DNA of 64,000 nt from Arthrobacter sp. ov407 (GTDB lineage: Bacteria; Actinomycetota; Actinomycetes; Actinomycetales; Micrococcaceae), in NCBI RefSeq assembly GCF_900102895.1, contig NZ_FNGD01000012.1, positions 1-64,000 on the forward strand, written 5' to 3'. The translations under genes and the position numbers were made by a program. The notes under the pieces were generated by a model. That model made no database searches. It had not been told where the DNA came from and worked only from the letters and a program-made list of their open reading frames with translations. Positions within the stretch are counted from its first letter, which is position 1, and the number at the start of each line of letters is the position of its first letter. This document shows positions 8,639-16,844 of this stretch, in pieces.

Positions 8639-9688
8639 TTACTTCAGTTCCGCGCGGCGCTTGACGATGAGGTTGACGATGGTGGCCAGCAGCAGCATCA
8701 GGCCCAGGAAGAACTTGAACCAGTCGGGGTTCCACTGCGCGTAGACGATGCCCTTGTTGGCCATGCCGAAGATGAACGCGCCGATCGCGCCGCCGATCGC
8801 CGAGCCGTAGCCGCCGGTGAGGAGGCAGCCGCCGATCACCGCGGCGATGATGTAGAGGAATTCGTTGCCCACGCCCTCACCGGACTGCACGGTGTCGAAG
8901 GCGAAGAGGTTGTGCATGCCCAGCACCCAGGCGCAGAACCCCACGGCCATGAACAGGCCGATCTTGGTGGCCTTGACTGGCACGCCCACGGCGCGGGCTG
9001 CGTTCGCGTCGCCGCCGACGGCGAAGATCCAGTTGCCCACCCGGGTCCGCATCAGCACCCAGGTGGCCACCGCGACGAGCGCGAACCAGTAGAACACCGT
9101 GATTTTGATGTCGACGCCGCCGATGTTCACCGAGGAGGCGAAGATCGCCCGGGCCGAGTCGAAGCCCTCCATGTTGGAGATCGAAGGTGAGGCCACCGAG
9201 CCGCCGATAAGGCGGGTCAGGCCCAGGTTCAGGCCGGTCAGCATCAGGAACGTGGCAAGGGTGACGATGAAGCTGGGCAGCTTGGTCTTGATCAGGATCC
9301 AGCCGTTGATGAAGCCGATGGACAGGGACACCACCAACGCCAGACCGACGCCGACCCAGACGTTCGTGGTGAAGTACCAGCTAAACAGCGACGCCGTCAG
9401 CGCCGAGGTGATCACGGCGACACCGGTGGAGAGGTCGAACTCCCCGCCGATCATCAGCAAGGACACCCCCACCGCCATGATCCCGATCGTGGAGCTGCCG
9501 TACAAAATGGTCGCCAGGGCACCGGGCTGGGTAAACGTCGGGGAAACCAAGGCGAAGAAGATGAAGAGGACGATAGCGCCCACCAGGGCACCGACCTCGG
9601 GACGTCCGAGAAGTTTCTGGAACGGACTGCGCTTGGCGACGCGCTCATCGGGCGCCGGCGACGTGGTCTTTGTCTGGGTGATGGTCAT
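8639..9688 (-). CDS. Sugar/cyclitol ABC transporter permease (CUT2/RbsC type)
   Basis: 349 residues with about 9-10 hydrophobic segments and CUT2 permease features such as LLMIGGEFDLSTG and GGYGSAIGGAIGAFIFGM. The N-terminus (1-30) is cytoplasmic and rich in Thr, Lys and Pro. The start has GGAG in the sequence before the ATG. Second gene of the importer operon, 52 bp after the binding protein. It should form the membrane channel of the importer. Confidence 0.9.
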   Translation of the reverse strand: MTITQTKTTSPAPDERVAKRSPFQKLLGRPEVGALVGAIVLFIFFALVSPTFTQPGALATILYGSSTIGIMAVGVSLLMIGGEFDLSTGVAVITSALTASLFSWYFTTNVWVGVGLALVVSLSIGFINGWILIKTKLPSFIVTLATFLMLTGLNLGLTRLIGGSVASPSISNMEGFDSARAIFASSVNIGGVDIKITVFYWFALVAVATWVLMRTRVGNWIFAVGGDANAARAVGVPVKATKIGLFMAVGFCAWVLGMHNLFAFDTVQSGEGVGNEFLYIIAAVIGGCLLTGGYGSAIGGAIGAFIFGMANKGIVYAQWNPDWFKFFLGLMLLLATIVNLIVKRRAELK

Positions 9689-9740
9689 GATGATTCTCCT
9701 TGCTGCCGGGCCGGCGCGAACCGGCCCGGCCAGCGGGCTG

Positions 9741-10736
9741 TTAGCGGATACCCTGCTCGGCGAACTTCAGGACATCGGCCGCATTTGATTTGTCGACGAT
9801 CGCGGGTCCCGTCAGGACGGGCTGGCCGCCGCCGATCTTGAATCCGCCGCGCTTGTTCTGCCACAGCGCATCGACTGCGCTGTAGCCCTGCAGCCACGGC
9901 TGCTGGTCCACCGTGAACAGGACACTGCCGTCGTCGATCTTCTGGGCCAGTTCCTTGTTCAGGTCGAAGCTGGCAACCTTGGCCGAACTTCCCGCGGTTG
10001 CCACGGACTTCAGGAGGGTCAGGGTGATGGGGGCGCCCAGGCCGATGATGACATCAGCATCTTTGGAGGCCTGCAGTTTCGCGGTCGCCGTGGACTCGAC
10101 CGAGGTCATGTCCGCACCGTTCACGTACAGGATCTCTGTCCCGGGTACCTTGGCCTTCACGCCGGCACACCGGGCTTCGAGTCCCACGTGCCCCTGCGCC
10201 TGGATCACGCAGATCGGGTGCTTGTACCCGCCCTCGGCCAGCTTGGCTCCCACGGCTTGACCGGCGAGCTGCTCGTTGGAGCCAAAGTGGGTGAAGGCGC
10301 CGAGCGCCTCGGAGACCCCTTCGCCGGCGTTCAGGCTGACGATCGGGATGCCCGCGTCAGCGGCCTTCTTCAGCGAATCCTTCAGCGCGTCCGGCGTGGC
10401 CAGGGTTACGGCGATGCCGTCCACTTTCTGGTCGACGGCCTGTTGGATCAGCTGGGCCTGCCGGCCGGCTTCCGGATCACCGGTGTACAGCAGTTCCACG
10501 TTGTCCTTCGCCGCCGCTTCCTCGGCACCCTTGCGGACGGTGTCCCAGAATGTGTCACCGGCTGGAGCGTGGGTGATCAAGGCGATCTTAATCCGGGGCG
10601 TCGAGGCGACTTGGCCTCCGCCAGCCGCATTGCCTGAGTCTGCGGGCTTGCCGCCGGTGCTGGAACACGCGCTCAGGGCCAGCATGGGTACAACGGCCGC
10701 CACGAGGGTCGCCTTCCGCCACGAGAACTTGGTCAC
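9741..10736 (-). CDS. Sugar/cyclitol ABC transporter substrate-binding lipoprotein
   Basis: 331 residues from the GTG at 10736, which has AGGAG seven bases upstream. A positively charged N-terminus, a hydrophobic stretch and the lipobox LSAC show a lipoprotein signal; the mature protein would be anchored through that Cys. A Ser/Gly/Asp-rich linker leads into a periplasmic-binding-protein type I domain (RIKIALITHAPAGDTFW). First gene of the operon, so its promoter at 10807-10835 drives importer and dehydrogenases. By context the ligand is probably myo-inositol or an isomer. Confidence 0.9.
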   Translation of the reverse strand: MTKFSWRKATLVAAVVPMLALSACSSTGGKPADSGNAAGGGQVASTPRIKIALITHAPAGDTFWDTVRKGAEEAAAKDNVELLYTGDPEAGRQAQLIQQAVDQKVDGIAVTLATPDALKDSLKKAADAGIPIVSLNAGEGVSEALGAFTHFGSNEQLAGQAVGAKLAEGGYKHPICVIQAQGHVGLEARCAGVKAKVPGTEILYVNGADMTSVESTATAKLQASKDADVIIGLGAPITLTLLKSVATAGSSAKVASFDLNKELAQKIDDGSVLFTVDQQPWLQGYSAVDALWQNKRGGFKIGGGQPVLTGPAIVDKSNAADVLKFAEQGIR

Positions 10737-10806
10737 GATCAATCTCCTTTGATTCCGGGCCACGCCGACCGCTTCATCGCGTCAGTCTGTGAGCCATCTA
10801 CAACAG

Positions 10807-10835
10807 ATCATGGTGACTCCAATCACAGTTGTCAA
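10807..10835 (-). promoter_or_regulatory. Promoter of the ABC importer operon
   Basis: In minus sense a consensus -35 TTGACA (10835-10830) and a -10-like CATGAT (10812-10807) are separated by 17 bp, about 70 bp before the binding-protein start. The operator core at 10841-10850 directly abuts the -35 box, fitting regulation of polymerase binding. Confidence 0.55.
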
Positions 10836-10840
10836 TAGTT

Positions 10841-10850
10841 TGTCCTGACA
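10841..10850. promoter_or_regulatory. iol-regulon operator candidate, site A
   Basis: TGTCCTGACA, an imperfect palindrome (TGTC-N2-GACA). The surrounding 16 bases TAGTTTGTCCTGACAT (10836-10851) recur identically at 24032-24047, 13 kb away before the tautomerase gene. Probable site for the UTRA-type GntR regulator at 11085. Confidence 0.6.
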
Positions 10851-10959
10851 TTAGGATGTTTTGACGTAACACAAAGCGATGAAGTCGCCAATTTTGCGGA
10901 CCTGACCTCTCCGGCGCCGACCGCTCAGCCCCTACTCTCCCGGCTCCTCAGCGCGGCCC

Positions 10960-10988
10960 TTGGCTGTCTGTGACAGCCCTGCTACTAT
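10960..10988 (+). promoter_or_regulatory. Promoter of the UTRA-GntR regulator gene
   Basis: TTGGCT (10960-10965) and TACTAT (10983-10988) are 17 bp apart. A weaker operator core TGTCCTATCA lies at 11004-11013, around the start of transcription, with a partial copy at 11022-11031. This arrangement suggests autoregulation. Confidence 0.5.
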
Positions 10989-11003
10989 CAGAAAAAGGTA
11001 GTA

Positions 11004-11013
11004 TGTCCTATCA
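11004..11013. promoter_or_regulatory. iol-regulon operator candidate, site B (regulator promoter)
   Basis: TGTCCTATCA differs from the core TGTCCTGACA at one position. It lies 16-25 bp downstream of the -10 box of the regulator's promoter, inside the 5' leader. A partial second copy ending CCTGACA follows at 11022-11031. Confidence 0.45.
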
Positions 11014-11084
11014 AGCGAACATAACCTGACATGCGCGGACAGGCCGGCGCTTCGGCCGCCGCGGAGCACAAGGGAGCAAGCCCA

Positions 11085-11825
11085 GTGGCGAATCAACTAA
11101 ATCTGCGGATCGACCGCTCTTCCCCGGTGCCGCTGTACCACCAAGTGGTGCAGGGCATCGAGGCCGCGATACACACGGGGCTGCTGGAGCCCGGCAGCCG
11201 GCTGGAAAATGAAATCGATCTGGCCGCCCAGCTCAACCTTTCCCGGCCTACGATGCGCAAGGCCATGGATGAGCTCGTTCGCTCCGGCCTCCTGGTCCGC
11301 AAGCGCGGCGTCGGCACCCAGGTGGTCTCCAGCCAGGTCCGCCGCCCGCTGGAACTTTCCAGCCTCTACGACGACCTGAGCAACAACGGCAGCAAACCCA
11401 CCACCGACGTGCTCAGCTTCTCCCACGTTGAGGCGGACGCCGTGATCAGGACGGCGCTGCAGCTTCCGGCCGGTGCCAAGGTCTACCACTTCACCAGGCT
11501 CCGGAAAGTGGGCGGCAAGCCGCTGGCCCTGATGGAGAACTGGGTCCGGGACGACATCACCGCCATCGACGAGGCAAGCCTGGGCTCGCAAGGCCTCTAC
11601 GCCATCCTGCGCAACGGCGGCGTGAACTTCCGTCTGGCCTCGCAACGGATTGGTGCCATGATCGCCAACGACTACCAGGCGCCGCTGCTCGAGACCACGC
11701 CCGGGTCCGCCCTGGTCACCATGGAGCGGACCGCAGTGGACGACACCGGGCGCATGGTGGAAACCGGCCACCACGTGTACCGGGCGGATTCCTACAGCTT
11801 CGAAATGACACTGGTCCAAAGATAA
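11085..11825 (+). CDS. GntR-family regulator with UTRA domain, probable inositol regulon repressor
   Basis: 246 residues from the GTG at 11085, which has AGGGAG upstream; an ATG 54 bp earlier is in frame but the extra 18 residues are not part of the fold. A winged helix domain (about 10-75, LNLSRPTMRKAMDEL) is followed by a UTRA ligand-binding domain of HutC type with KVYHFTRLRKVGGKPLALM. Divergent from the ABC importer operon and followed by iolB on the same strand, about 140 bp downstream. The shared TGTCCTGACA sites make it the best candidate regulator of all iol units here. Confidence 0.85.
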   Translation: MANQLNLRIDRSSPVPLYHQVVQGIEAAIHTGLLEPGSRLENEIDLAAQLNLSRPTMRKAMDELVRSGLLVRKRGVGTQVVSSQVRRPLELSSLYDDLSNNGSKPTTDVLSFSHVEADAVIRTALQLPAGAKVYHFTRLRKVGGKPLALMENWVRDDITAIDEASLGSQGLYAILRNGGVNFRLASQRIGAMIANDYQAPLLETTPGSALVTMERTAVDDTGRMVETGHHVYRADSYSFEMTLVQR

Positions 11826-11963
11826 GGACTCAGCGATATGAGTCCAGAGATATGGCGCCCAGCGATAGGGCGTCGCAAAAGGCGCCCAACAGCGAACGAC
11901 ACCGGCTCCAACCCCGCACACACACGCGCGTTCCTCCGGCGCGACGACGAAAGGGCAGCTTCC

Positions 11964-12860
11964 ATGGCCAACTGGGTCTATCCGCTCGGCACCGCCGCCG
12001 AAGGCAAGTGGGACATTTCCATCGGGACGTCAGATTCGGCACTGGAGGTGGACGGCTGGGCACACACCGGGCTGAAGGTCGCCACACTGGCGGCCGGCGG
12101 CGCCGTCGGACTGGACGCCGCGGCGGAAGAACGCATCGTGATCCCGCTCAACGGTTCCTTCGTGGCGACCGTGGACGGGCAGGACTATCCCCTGACCGGC
12201 CGGAACAGCGTCTTTAGCGGCCCCAGCGATGTGCTCTACACGGGAGCCGGCAAGGCGGTGGTCATCACCTCACCCGACGGCGGACGGGTGGCGGTAGCCA
12301 CCGCCCCGGCCAAAGCCTCCTACCCGACCCGCCTCATCATCGCCGCCGAGACGCCGGTGGAACTGCGCGGAGCCGGCAACTGCTCCCGCCAGGTCCACAA
12401 TTTCGGCACCCCCGCCGCGCTGGAGGCGGACCGTTTCATCGTCTGCGAGGTCCTCACGCCGGCCGGAAACTGGTCCTCCTATCCCCCGCACAAGCATGAT
12501 GAGGAAAAGGACGGCGAGACCAGCCTCGAGGAGATCTACTACTTCGAAACGCGTGTGGCGCCCGGTGCGCCGCAGCGCCCGGGCGCCGACGACGCCATCG
12601 GCTACCAGCGCGTCTACGCCTCCGACGAGCGGCCCATTGATATTGCGGCCGAGGTCCGGACCGGCGACGTGGTCCTGGTGCCCTACGGCTGGCACGGTCC
12701 CGCCATGGCCGCCCCCGGCTACGACCTGTACTACCTCAACGTCATGGCCGGACCGGGTCCGGTCCGCGACTGGCTCATCAGCGATGACCCGCACCACGGC
12801 TGGATCCGCCAGACCTGGGAGGGCCAGGACCTGGACCCGCGGCTGCCGTTCGGCCGCTAG
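11964..12860 (+). CDS. iolB: 5-deoxy-glucuronate isomerase
   Basis: 298 residues, a bicupin. Characteristic IolB segments are NWSSYPPHKHD with metal-binding His residues, the Glu in SLEEIYYF, and PYGWHGPAMAAPGYDLYYLNVMAG. IolB converts 5-deoxy-glucuronate to 5-dehydro-2-deoxy-gluconate, the IolC substrate, in the cytoplasm. The ATG at 11964 with AAGGG upstream is chosen; 42 residues of in-frame sequence before it are not IolB-like. It is separated from the main iol operon and instead lies behind the regulator gene. Confidence 0.93.
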   Translation: MANWVYPLGTAAEGKWDISIGTSDSALEVDGWAHTGLKVATLAAGGAVGLDAAAEERIVIPLNGSFVATVDGQDYPLTGRNSVFSGPSDVLYTGAGKAVVITSPDGGRVAVATAPAKASYPTRLIIAAETPVELRGAGNCSRQVHNFGTPAALEADRFIVCEVLTPAGNWSSYPPHKHDEEKDGETSLEEIYYFETRVAPGAPQRPGADDAIGYQRVYASDERPIDIAAEVRTGDVVLVPYGWHGPAMAAPGYDLYYLNVMAGPGPVRDWLISDDPHHGWIRQTWEGQDLDPRLPFGR

Positions 12861-12910
12861 GCCGTTCAGATGCTGGGCCGGCTGCAGTGCGACCGGCCAC
12901 AGCCAGGCCG

Positions 12911-14116
12911 CTATGCCGGCTGCAACTCGGTCTCGGCGCTGTCGACGTCGGCCGGCCGACCGGCGTCGTGCTTCTTGGCAGCGGCTGCCGCGAACGCCAT
13001 CACCGCCAGGCCCAGCAGGGTGATCCCGGCGCCGGCCCAGATCGGCGACGTGTAGCCGAGGCCGGCGGTGATGGTGACGCCGCCCATCCAGGCGCCCAGG
13101 GCATTGCCGACGTTGAAGGCGCCGATGTTGGCGCCGGAGGCAAGGGTGGGAGCGCTGCTGGCGTACTTCATGACGCGCATCTGCAGCCCCGGAACGGTGG
13201 CGAAGCCGAAGCCGCCCAGCAACACCATGGAGGCGATAGTCACCGGCTGGTTGCCGGCGGTCAGGGCGAACACCACGAGCACCACCACCAGGATGGCGAG
13301 CACTACGAGCAGGGTGCGGTCCACATTCTTGTCGGCCGCCTTGCCGCCCACGGTGTTGCCAATGAAGAGCCCGACGCCGAAGAGGATCAGCAGCCACGGG
13401 ACCGTGGTGGCAGTGAAACCGGTGACCTCGGTGAGGGTGAACGCAATGTAGGTGAAGGCGCCGAACATGCCGCCATAGCCGAGGATGGTGACCAGGATGG
13501 AGAGCCAGACTTGGCCGGACCGGAAGGCACGGAGCTCGCCGCGCAGGCTGCCAGTGCCGGCGTCCCCGGACCCTGTCTTGGGTACGAGCGTCAAGATGCC
13601 CACGAGGGCGAGGACGCCAATGATCGTGATCGCCCAGAACGTGGAGCGCCAGCCCGCGGCCTGTCCCAGCATGGTGCCGAACGGGACACCGAGCACATTC
13701 GCCGCCGTCAAGCCGGTGAACATGATCGCAATCGCGCCGGCCTTTTTATTGGGCGCCACCATGCTGGCGGCCACCACCGCGCCGATGCCGAAGAACGCCC
13801 CGTGCGACAGCGCGGCAATGATGCGGCCGGCCATCATCATCGAATAGTCGGGCGCGAGCGCCGAGACCAGATTGCCCGCGATGAAGAGCACCATCAGCAC
13901 GGCCAGCACGGGTTTGCGGTCGAATCGCGTCACGGCCGCAGTGAGGCCAAGCGCCCCGACCACGACGGCGAGCGCGTAACCGGAGATGAGCCAGCCGGCG
14001 GTGGCCTCAGTGACGCGGAAGTCTGCGGCCACTTGCGGCAGCAGGCCCATGATGACGAACTCGGTGAGTCCGATGCCGAACCCGCCGAGGGCGAGGGCTA
14101 TCAGGCCAACAGGCAT
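12911..14116 (-). CDS. MFS transporter, DHA1 drug-efflux-like
   Basis: 401 residues and about 12 hydrophobic segments. The start FGIGLTEFVIMGLLPQVA is typical of AraJ/Cmx-type DHA1 exporters. AAGGAG lies before the ATG. The divergent MarR gene and the repeats between them suggest a classical efflux pump with local repressor. Substrate unknown; arabinose or drug export is known for relatives. It ends convergently with iolB, 50 bp away. Confidence 0.87.
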   Translation of the reverse strand: MPVGLIALALGGFGIGLTEFVIMGLLPQVAADFRVTEATAGWLISGYALAVVVGALGLTAAVTRFDRKPVLAVLMVLFIAGNLVSALAPDYSMMMAGRIIAALSHGAFFGIGAVVAASMVAPNKKAGAIAIMFTGLTAANVLGVPFGTMLGQAAGWRSTFWAITIIGVLALVGILTLVPKTGSGDAGTGSLRGELRAFRSGQVWLSILVTILGYGGMFGAFTYIAFTLTEVTGFTATTVPWLLILFGVGLFIGNTVGGKAADKNVDRTLLVVLAILVVVLVVFALTAGNQPVTIASMVLLGGFGFATVPGLQMRVMKYASSAPTLASGANIGAFNVGNALGAWMGGVTITAGLGYTSPIWAGAGITLLGLAVMAFAAAAAKKHDAGRPADVDSAETELQPA

Positions 14117-14167
14117 GGAGGTGCTCCTTACAAAGCTGTACGGGATGGAGTATGGCGCGTAAGCTAG

Positions 14168-14240
14168 TAGTTGCAGACGCGTTATTTATTCTTGCACAAG
14201 CAGTTACACCGCGCAAGAAGATACACCGCGCAAGCAACTA
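14168..14240. promoter_or_regulatory. Divergent MFS/MarR control region with inverted and direct repeats
   Basis: The 180-bp gap between the two starts contains TAGTTGC (14168-14174) and its inverse GCAACTA (14234-14240), the small palindrome CTTGCACAAG (14191-14200), and two direct copies of TACACCGCGCAAG (14205-14217 and 14222-14234). All contain a TTGC or GCAA core, as many MarR operators do. These are probably the binding sites of the MarR protein encoded at 14299. Confidence 0.5.
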
Positions 14241-14298
14241 TTATTTGATGTGCCGGGCAGAACCCCCGCCGGGCACACGAGCTGAAGGGATTCACCAG

Positions 14299-14748
14299 AT
14301 GGGCATCAAGGACGACGCCGTCGAGGTCCGGGCGCAAGGCTGGCGGACCCTGGCGGCCCTGCACGGGCTGATCGAGGCCGAGCTGGAGCGTTCCCTGCAG
14401 GCCGAGGCGCAGCTCTCCGTAGTGGAGTACACCGTGCTGGACGCCCTGAGCCGGCAGGACGGCTGGCACATGCGGATGCAGCAGCTGGCCCGCGCCACCG
14501 CGTTGAGCGCGAGCGCCACCACGCGCCTGGTCAACAGGCTCGAAGACCGCGGCCTGCTGACCCGGATCCTGTGCGCGGATGACCGCCGCGGGATCTACAC
14601 CGAGCTCACCCCCAGCGGCATCTCGCTGCTCGAGCAGAGCAGGCCGGTCCACGACGCCACGCTGGAGCGGGCGCTGGCCGAGGCCCAGGAGGTGCCGGAA
14701 CTGGCACCTCTGGTCGACGCCCTCCCCCGCCTGCACGCCGGGGTCTAG
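14299..14748 (+). CDS. MarR-family transcriptional regulator
   Basis: 149 residues from the ATG at 14299, with AAGGG upstream. The MarR winged helix is seen in QLARATALSASATTRLVNRLEDRGLL and the wing DDRRGIYTELT. An upstream in-frame extension of 49 codons overlaps the control region and is rejected. Divergent from the DHA1 exporter it most likely represses. Confidence 0.88.
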   Translation: MGIKDDAVEVRAQGWRTLAALHGLIEAELERSLQAEAQLSVVEYTVLDALSRQDGWHMRMQQLARATALSASATTRLVNRLEDRGLLTRILCADDRRGIYTELTPSGISLLEQSRPVHDATLERALAEAQEVPELAPLVDALPRLHAGV

Positions 14749-14792
14749 CTACAACCGCCTAGCGCGACACCGCCACTACTGCCGCAACGCAG

Positions 14793-14829
14793 AAAGCCCC
14801 GCCGCGGGACGAATCCCGGGCGGGGCTTT
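14793..14829. terminator. Bidirectional terminator between marR-type gene and iol operon
   Basis: AAAGCCCCGCC and GGCGGGGCTTT form an 11-bp stem with an inner CGGGAC/ATCCCGG part. It has A-rich and T-rich ends, so it works for both the MarR gene and the converging iol operon. Confidence 0.8.
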
Positions 14830-14854
14830 GTGCATGCCGTTTTGGCGGTCACCT

Positions 14855-15739
14855 TTATAGGCTCGCCTTCTGGACGCGCTGCTTCATGGTCTCCAGCTGG
14901 TACCGGGAGACTTCCGCGGCGTTGTCGTCCTCGGCGAAGACGCTGGACACCATCACCGTGTCGTCGCGGTCCAGGAAGCCGATTTCCTGCAGGCCGCCGA
15001 AGAACTCGTCCCAGTTGACGTCGCCGTCGCCGATTTTCAGGTGCTGGTGCACCCGGACGGGGTTGCCGGGAGGGTTGGTGATGTAGCGCAGCCCGTGCGA
15101 GGCGTGGTGGTCCATCGTGTCGGCGACGTGGACCAGGCGCAGCTTGTCGCCGGCGGCCCGCATGATCTCGAGCGGTGCGTCCTTCATGTGGAAGCTGTGC
15201 GAGGCCACGTAGACCAGGCCCACATTCTTCGAGTTCAGCCCGCGGATCACCCGGATCGCGGCCAGTCCCTCCTCGACGAAGTCGTCCGGGTGCGGATCGA
15301 TCAGCAGGTCGATTCCCTCGCGCTCGATGATGGGGAGCAGCTCCTCCATGGAGCGGTAGAAGGCCCGCTCGGATTCCTCGGCCTTCTCCGGCCGGCCGCT
15401 GAACTCGGTGTTCATGGTGCCAACGCCCAGGTCCACAGTGATCTGGATGGCGCGCTTCCAGTAACGGACGGCGGCCTCGCGTGCGTCCTCGTCCGGTCCC
15501 GACCAGCGCAGCACGGGCAGCACCGACGCGATTTCAATTCCCGCGTCCTTGCAGGCCTTGTTCAGCTTGCCCACAAGCTCGTCGTCGGCCTTCGGGTGGT
15601 TGAAGAAGGGGATGAAATCGGCGTGCGGGGTCATCTGCATGTACTTGTAGCCGAGGTCGGCAACAAGTCGCGGGAACTCGAGGAGTTCGTGGCTGTGGTG
15701 GAACGGCGTGGGGTCAAGGGCGATTTTCACGTTGAACAC
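14855..15739 (-). CDS. Sugar phosphate isomerase/epimerase, IolH-like
   Basis: 294 residues of the AP-endonuclease-2-like TIM-barrel family. It begins at a GTG with VFNVKIALDPTPFHHSHELLEF; DLLIDPHPDDF, VASHSFHMKDAP and HVADTMDHHASHG contain the likely metal ligands. The length and the place at the end of an iol operon fit IolH, whose exact reaction in the pathway is not settled. The ribosome binding site is weak. Last gene before the terminator at 14793, 73 bp after the dehydrogenase. Confidence 0.78.
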   Translation of the reverse strand: MFNVKIALDPTPFHHSHELLEFPRLVADLGYKYMQMTPHADFIPFFNHPKADDELVGKLNKACKDAGIEIASVLPVLRWSGPDEDAREAAVRYWKRAIQITVDLGVGTMNTEFSGRPEKAEESERAFYRSMEELLPIIEREGIDLLIDPHPDDFVEEGLAAIRVIRGLNSKNVGLVYVASHSFHMKDAPLEIMRAAGDKLRLVHVADTMDHHASHGLRYITNPPGNPVRVHQHLKIGDGDVNWDEFFGGLQEIGFLDRDDTVMVSSVFAEDDNAAEVSRYQLETMKQRVQKASL

Positions 15740-15812
15740 TCCATTGTCGATCTGGCGAACGTGCGGCCGGCCGGCTCCGTGTTCTTAGCAGTCGTGCGGG
15801 CCGGCCGGGTTC

Positions 15813-16826
15813 CTAGCGGTAAAGGGCGGGCTTGGCGTTAAGCTTTACAGCGACCTTTTCGCCGTTCTTCTGCGCCTCGACGCCGGCCTCGCAGCAGGCG
15901 GCCGTGGCGTAGCCGTCCCAGGCGGTTGGGCCGCCGATCTCATCGCGCAGGGCGGCGTCCACCCACGACTGGATTTCGACGTCGTACGCTGCCCCGAAGC
16001 GCTCCTCGAAGCCGGGGGTGACCTCGCCGCCCCAGCGGCCGTTGCTGCGGGTGTACGGGCCTTTGTCCCCGCCGATGCTGACGATGCCGTCCTCGAAGGA
16101 GGCCTGGGTGGCCACCTCGTAGCCGAACTTCGCATTGACGTAGATCTCGACGTCGGCCAGGACGCCGGACTCGGTCTCGATCAGCACGTGCTGCGGGTCG
16201 TGCTGCCCGGCTGGCGCATTCCGTGTGGCCTTGCCGAGGCGGACCTGCACGCTAGTGATTTCCTCGCCGGTGAAGTAGCGGATGGCGTCGAATTCGTGCA
16301 CCACGGAGTCGTTGATCAGCATCTCGTTGGTGAAGCCCGGCGGGGTGGTGGGGTTCCGGTGCTGGTGGTGCAGCATGAGCAACTCGCCGAGTTCGGAGTC
16401 GCGGATGATCTTGCCGAGGGCGGCGTATTCGGCGTCGAAGCGGCGCATGAAGCCGACCTGGATGCGTTTGCGGCCCAGCTTCTGCTCGGCATCGACAATC
16501 TTCCAGGAGGACCGGGCATCCGGGGTAAGGGGCTTCTCGCAGAGGATCGGGATGTCCCTGGCGAGCGCCTTGAGCAGGATGTCCTCGTGCAGGAAACCGG
16601 GGGTGGCGATCAGCACGGCGTTGACGTCGCCGTTGTTGAGGGCTTCCTCGGCGTCAGCCAGGGCGACGGCGCCCGGGATGCCCTCGACGGCGGCCTGCGC
16701 CCGGGCCAGGTCGACGTCGACGACGGCGGCGACTTCCGCGCCGTGGATGCGGGAGTTGAGCCGCTGGATGTGGTCTGCGCCCATACGGCCGGCGCCGATG
16801 ACTGCCACGCGGAGGATCTTTGTCAT
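15813..16826 (-). CDS. iolG: Inositol 2-dehydrogenase
   Basis: 337 residues of the Gfo/Idh/MocA family. NAD motif IGAGRMG (10-16), signature EKP at 97-99, and VHEFDAIRYFTG in the middle as in IolG proteins. GAAGGA stands before the ATG. It oxidises myo-inositol to scyllo-inosose with NAD. Of the three Gfo/Idh genes in the window this is the one inside the main operon, next to iolE, so it gets the iolG name with best support. Confidence 0.87.
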   Translation of the reverse strand: MTKILRVAVIGAGRMGADHIQRLNSRIHGAEVAAVVDVDLARAQAAVEGIPGAVALADAEEALNNGDVNAVLIATPGFLHEDILLKALARDIPILCEKPLTPDARSSWKIVDAEQKLGRKRIQVGFMRRFDAEYAALGKIIRDSELGELLMLHHQHRNPTTPPGFTNEMLINDSVVHEFDAIRYFTGEEITSVQVRLGKATRNAPAGQHDPQHVLIETESGVLADVEIYVNAKFGYEVATQASFEDGIVSIGGDKGPYTRSNGRWGGEVTPGFEERFGAAYDVEIQSWVDAALRDEIGGPTAWDGYATAACCEAGVEAQKNGEKVAVKLNAKPALYR

Positions 16827-16844
16827 GGTGGGTTCCTTCGAGTT

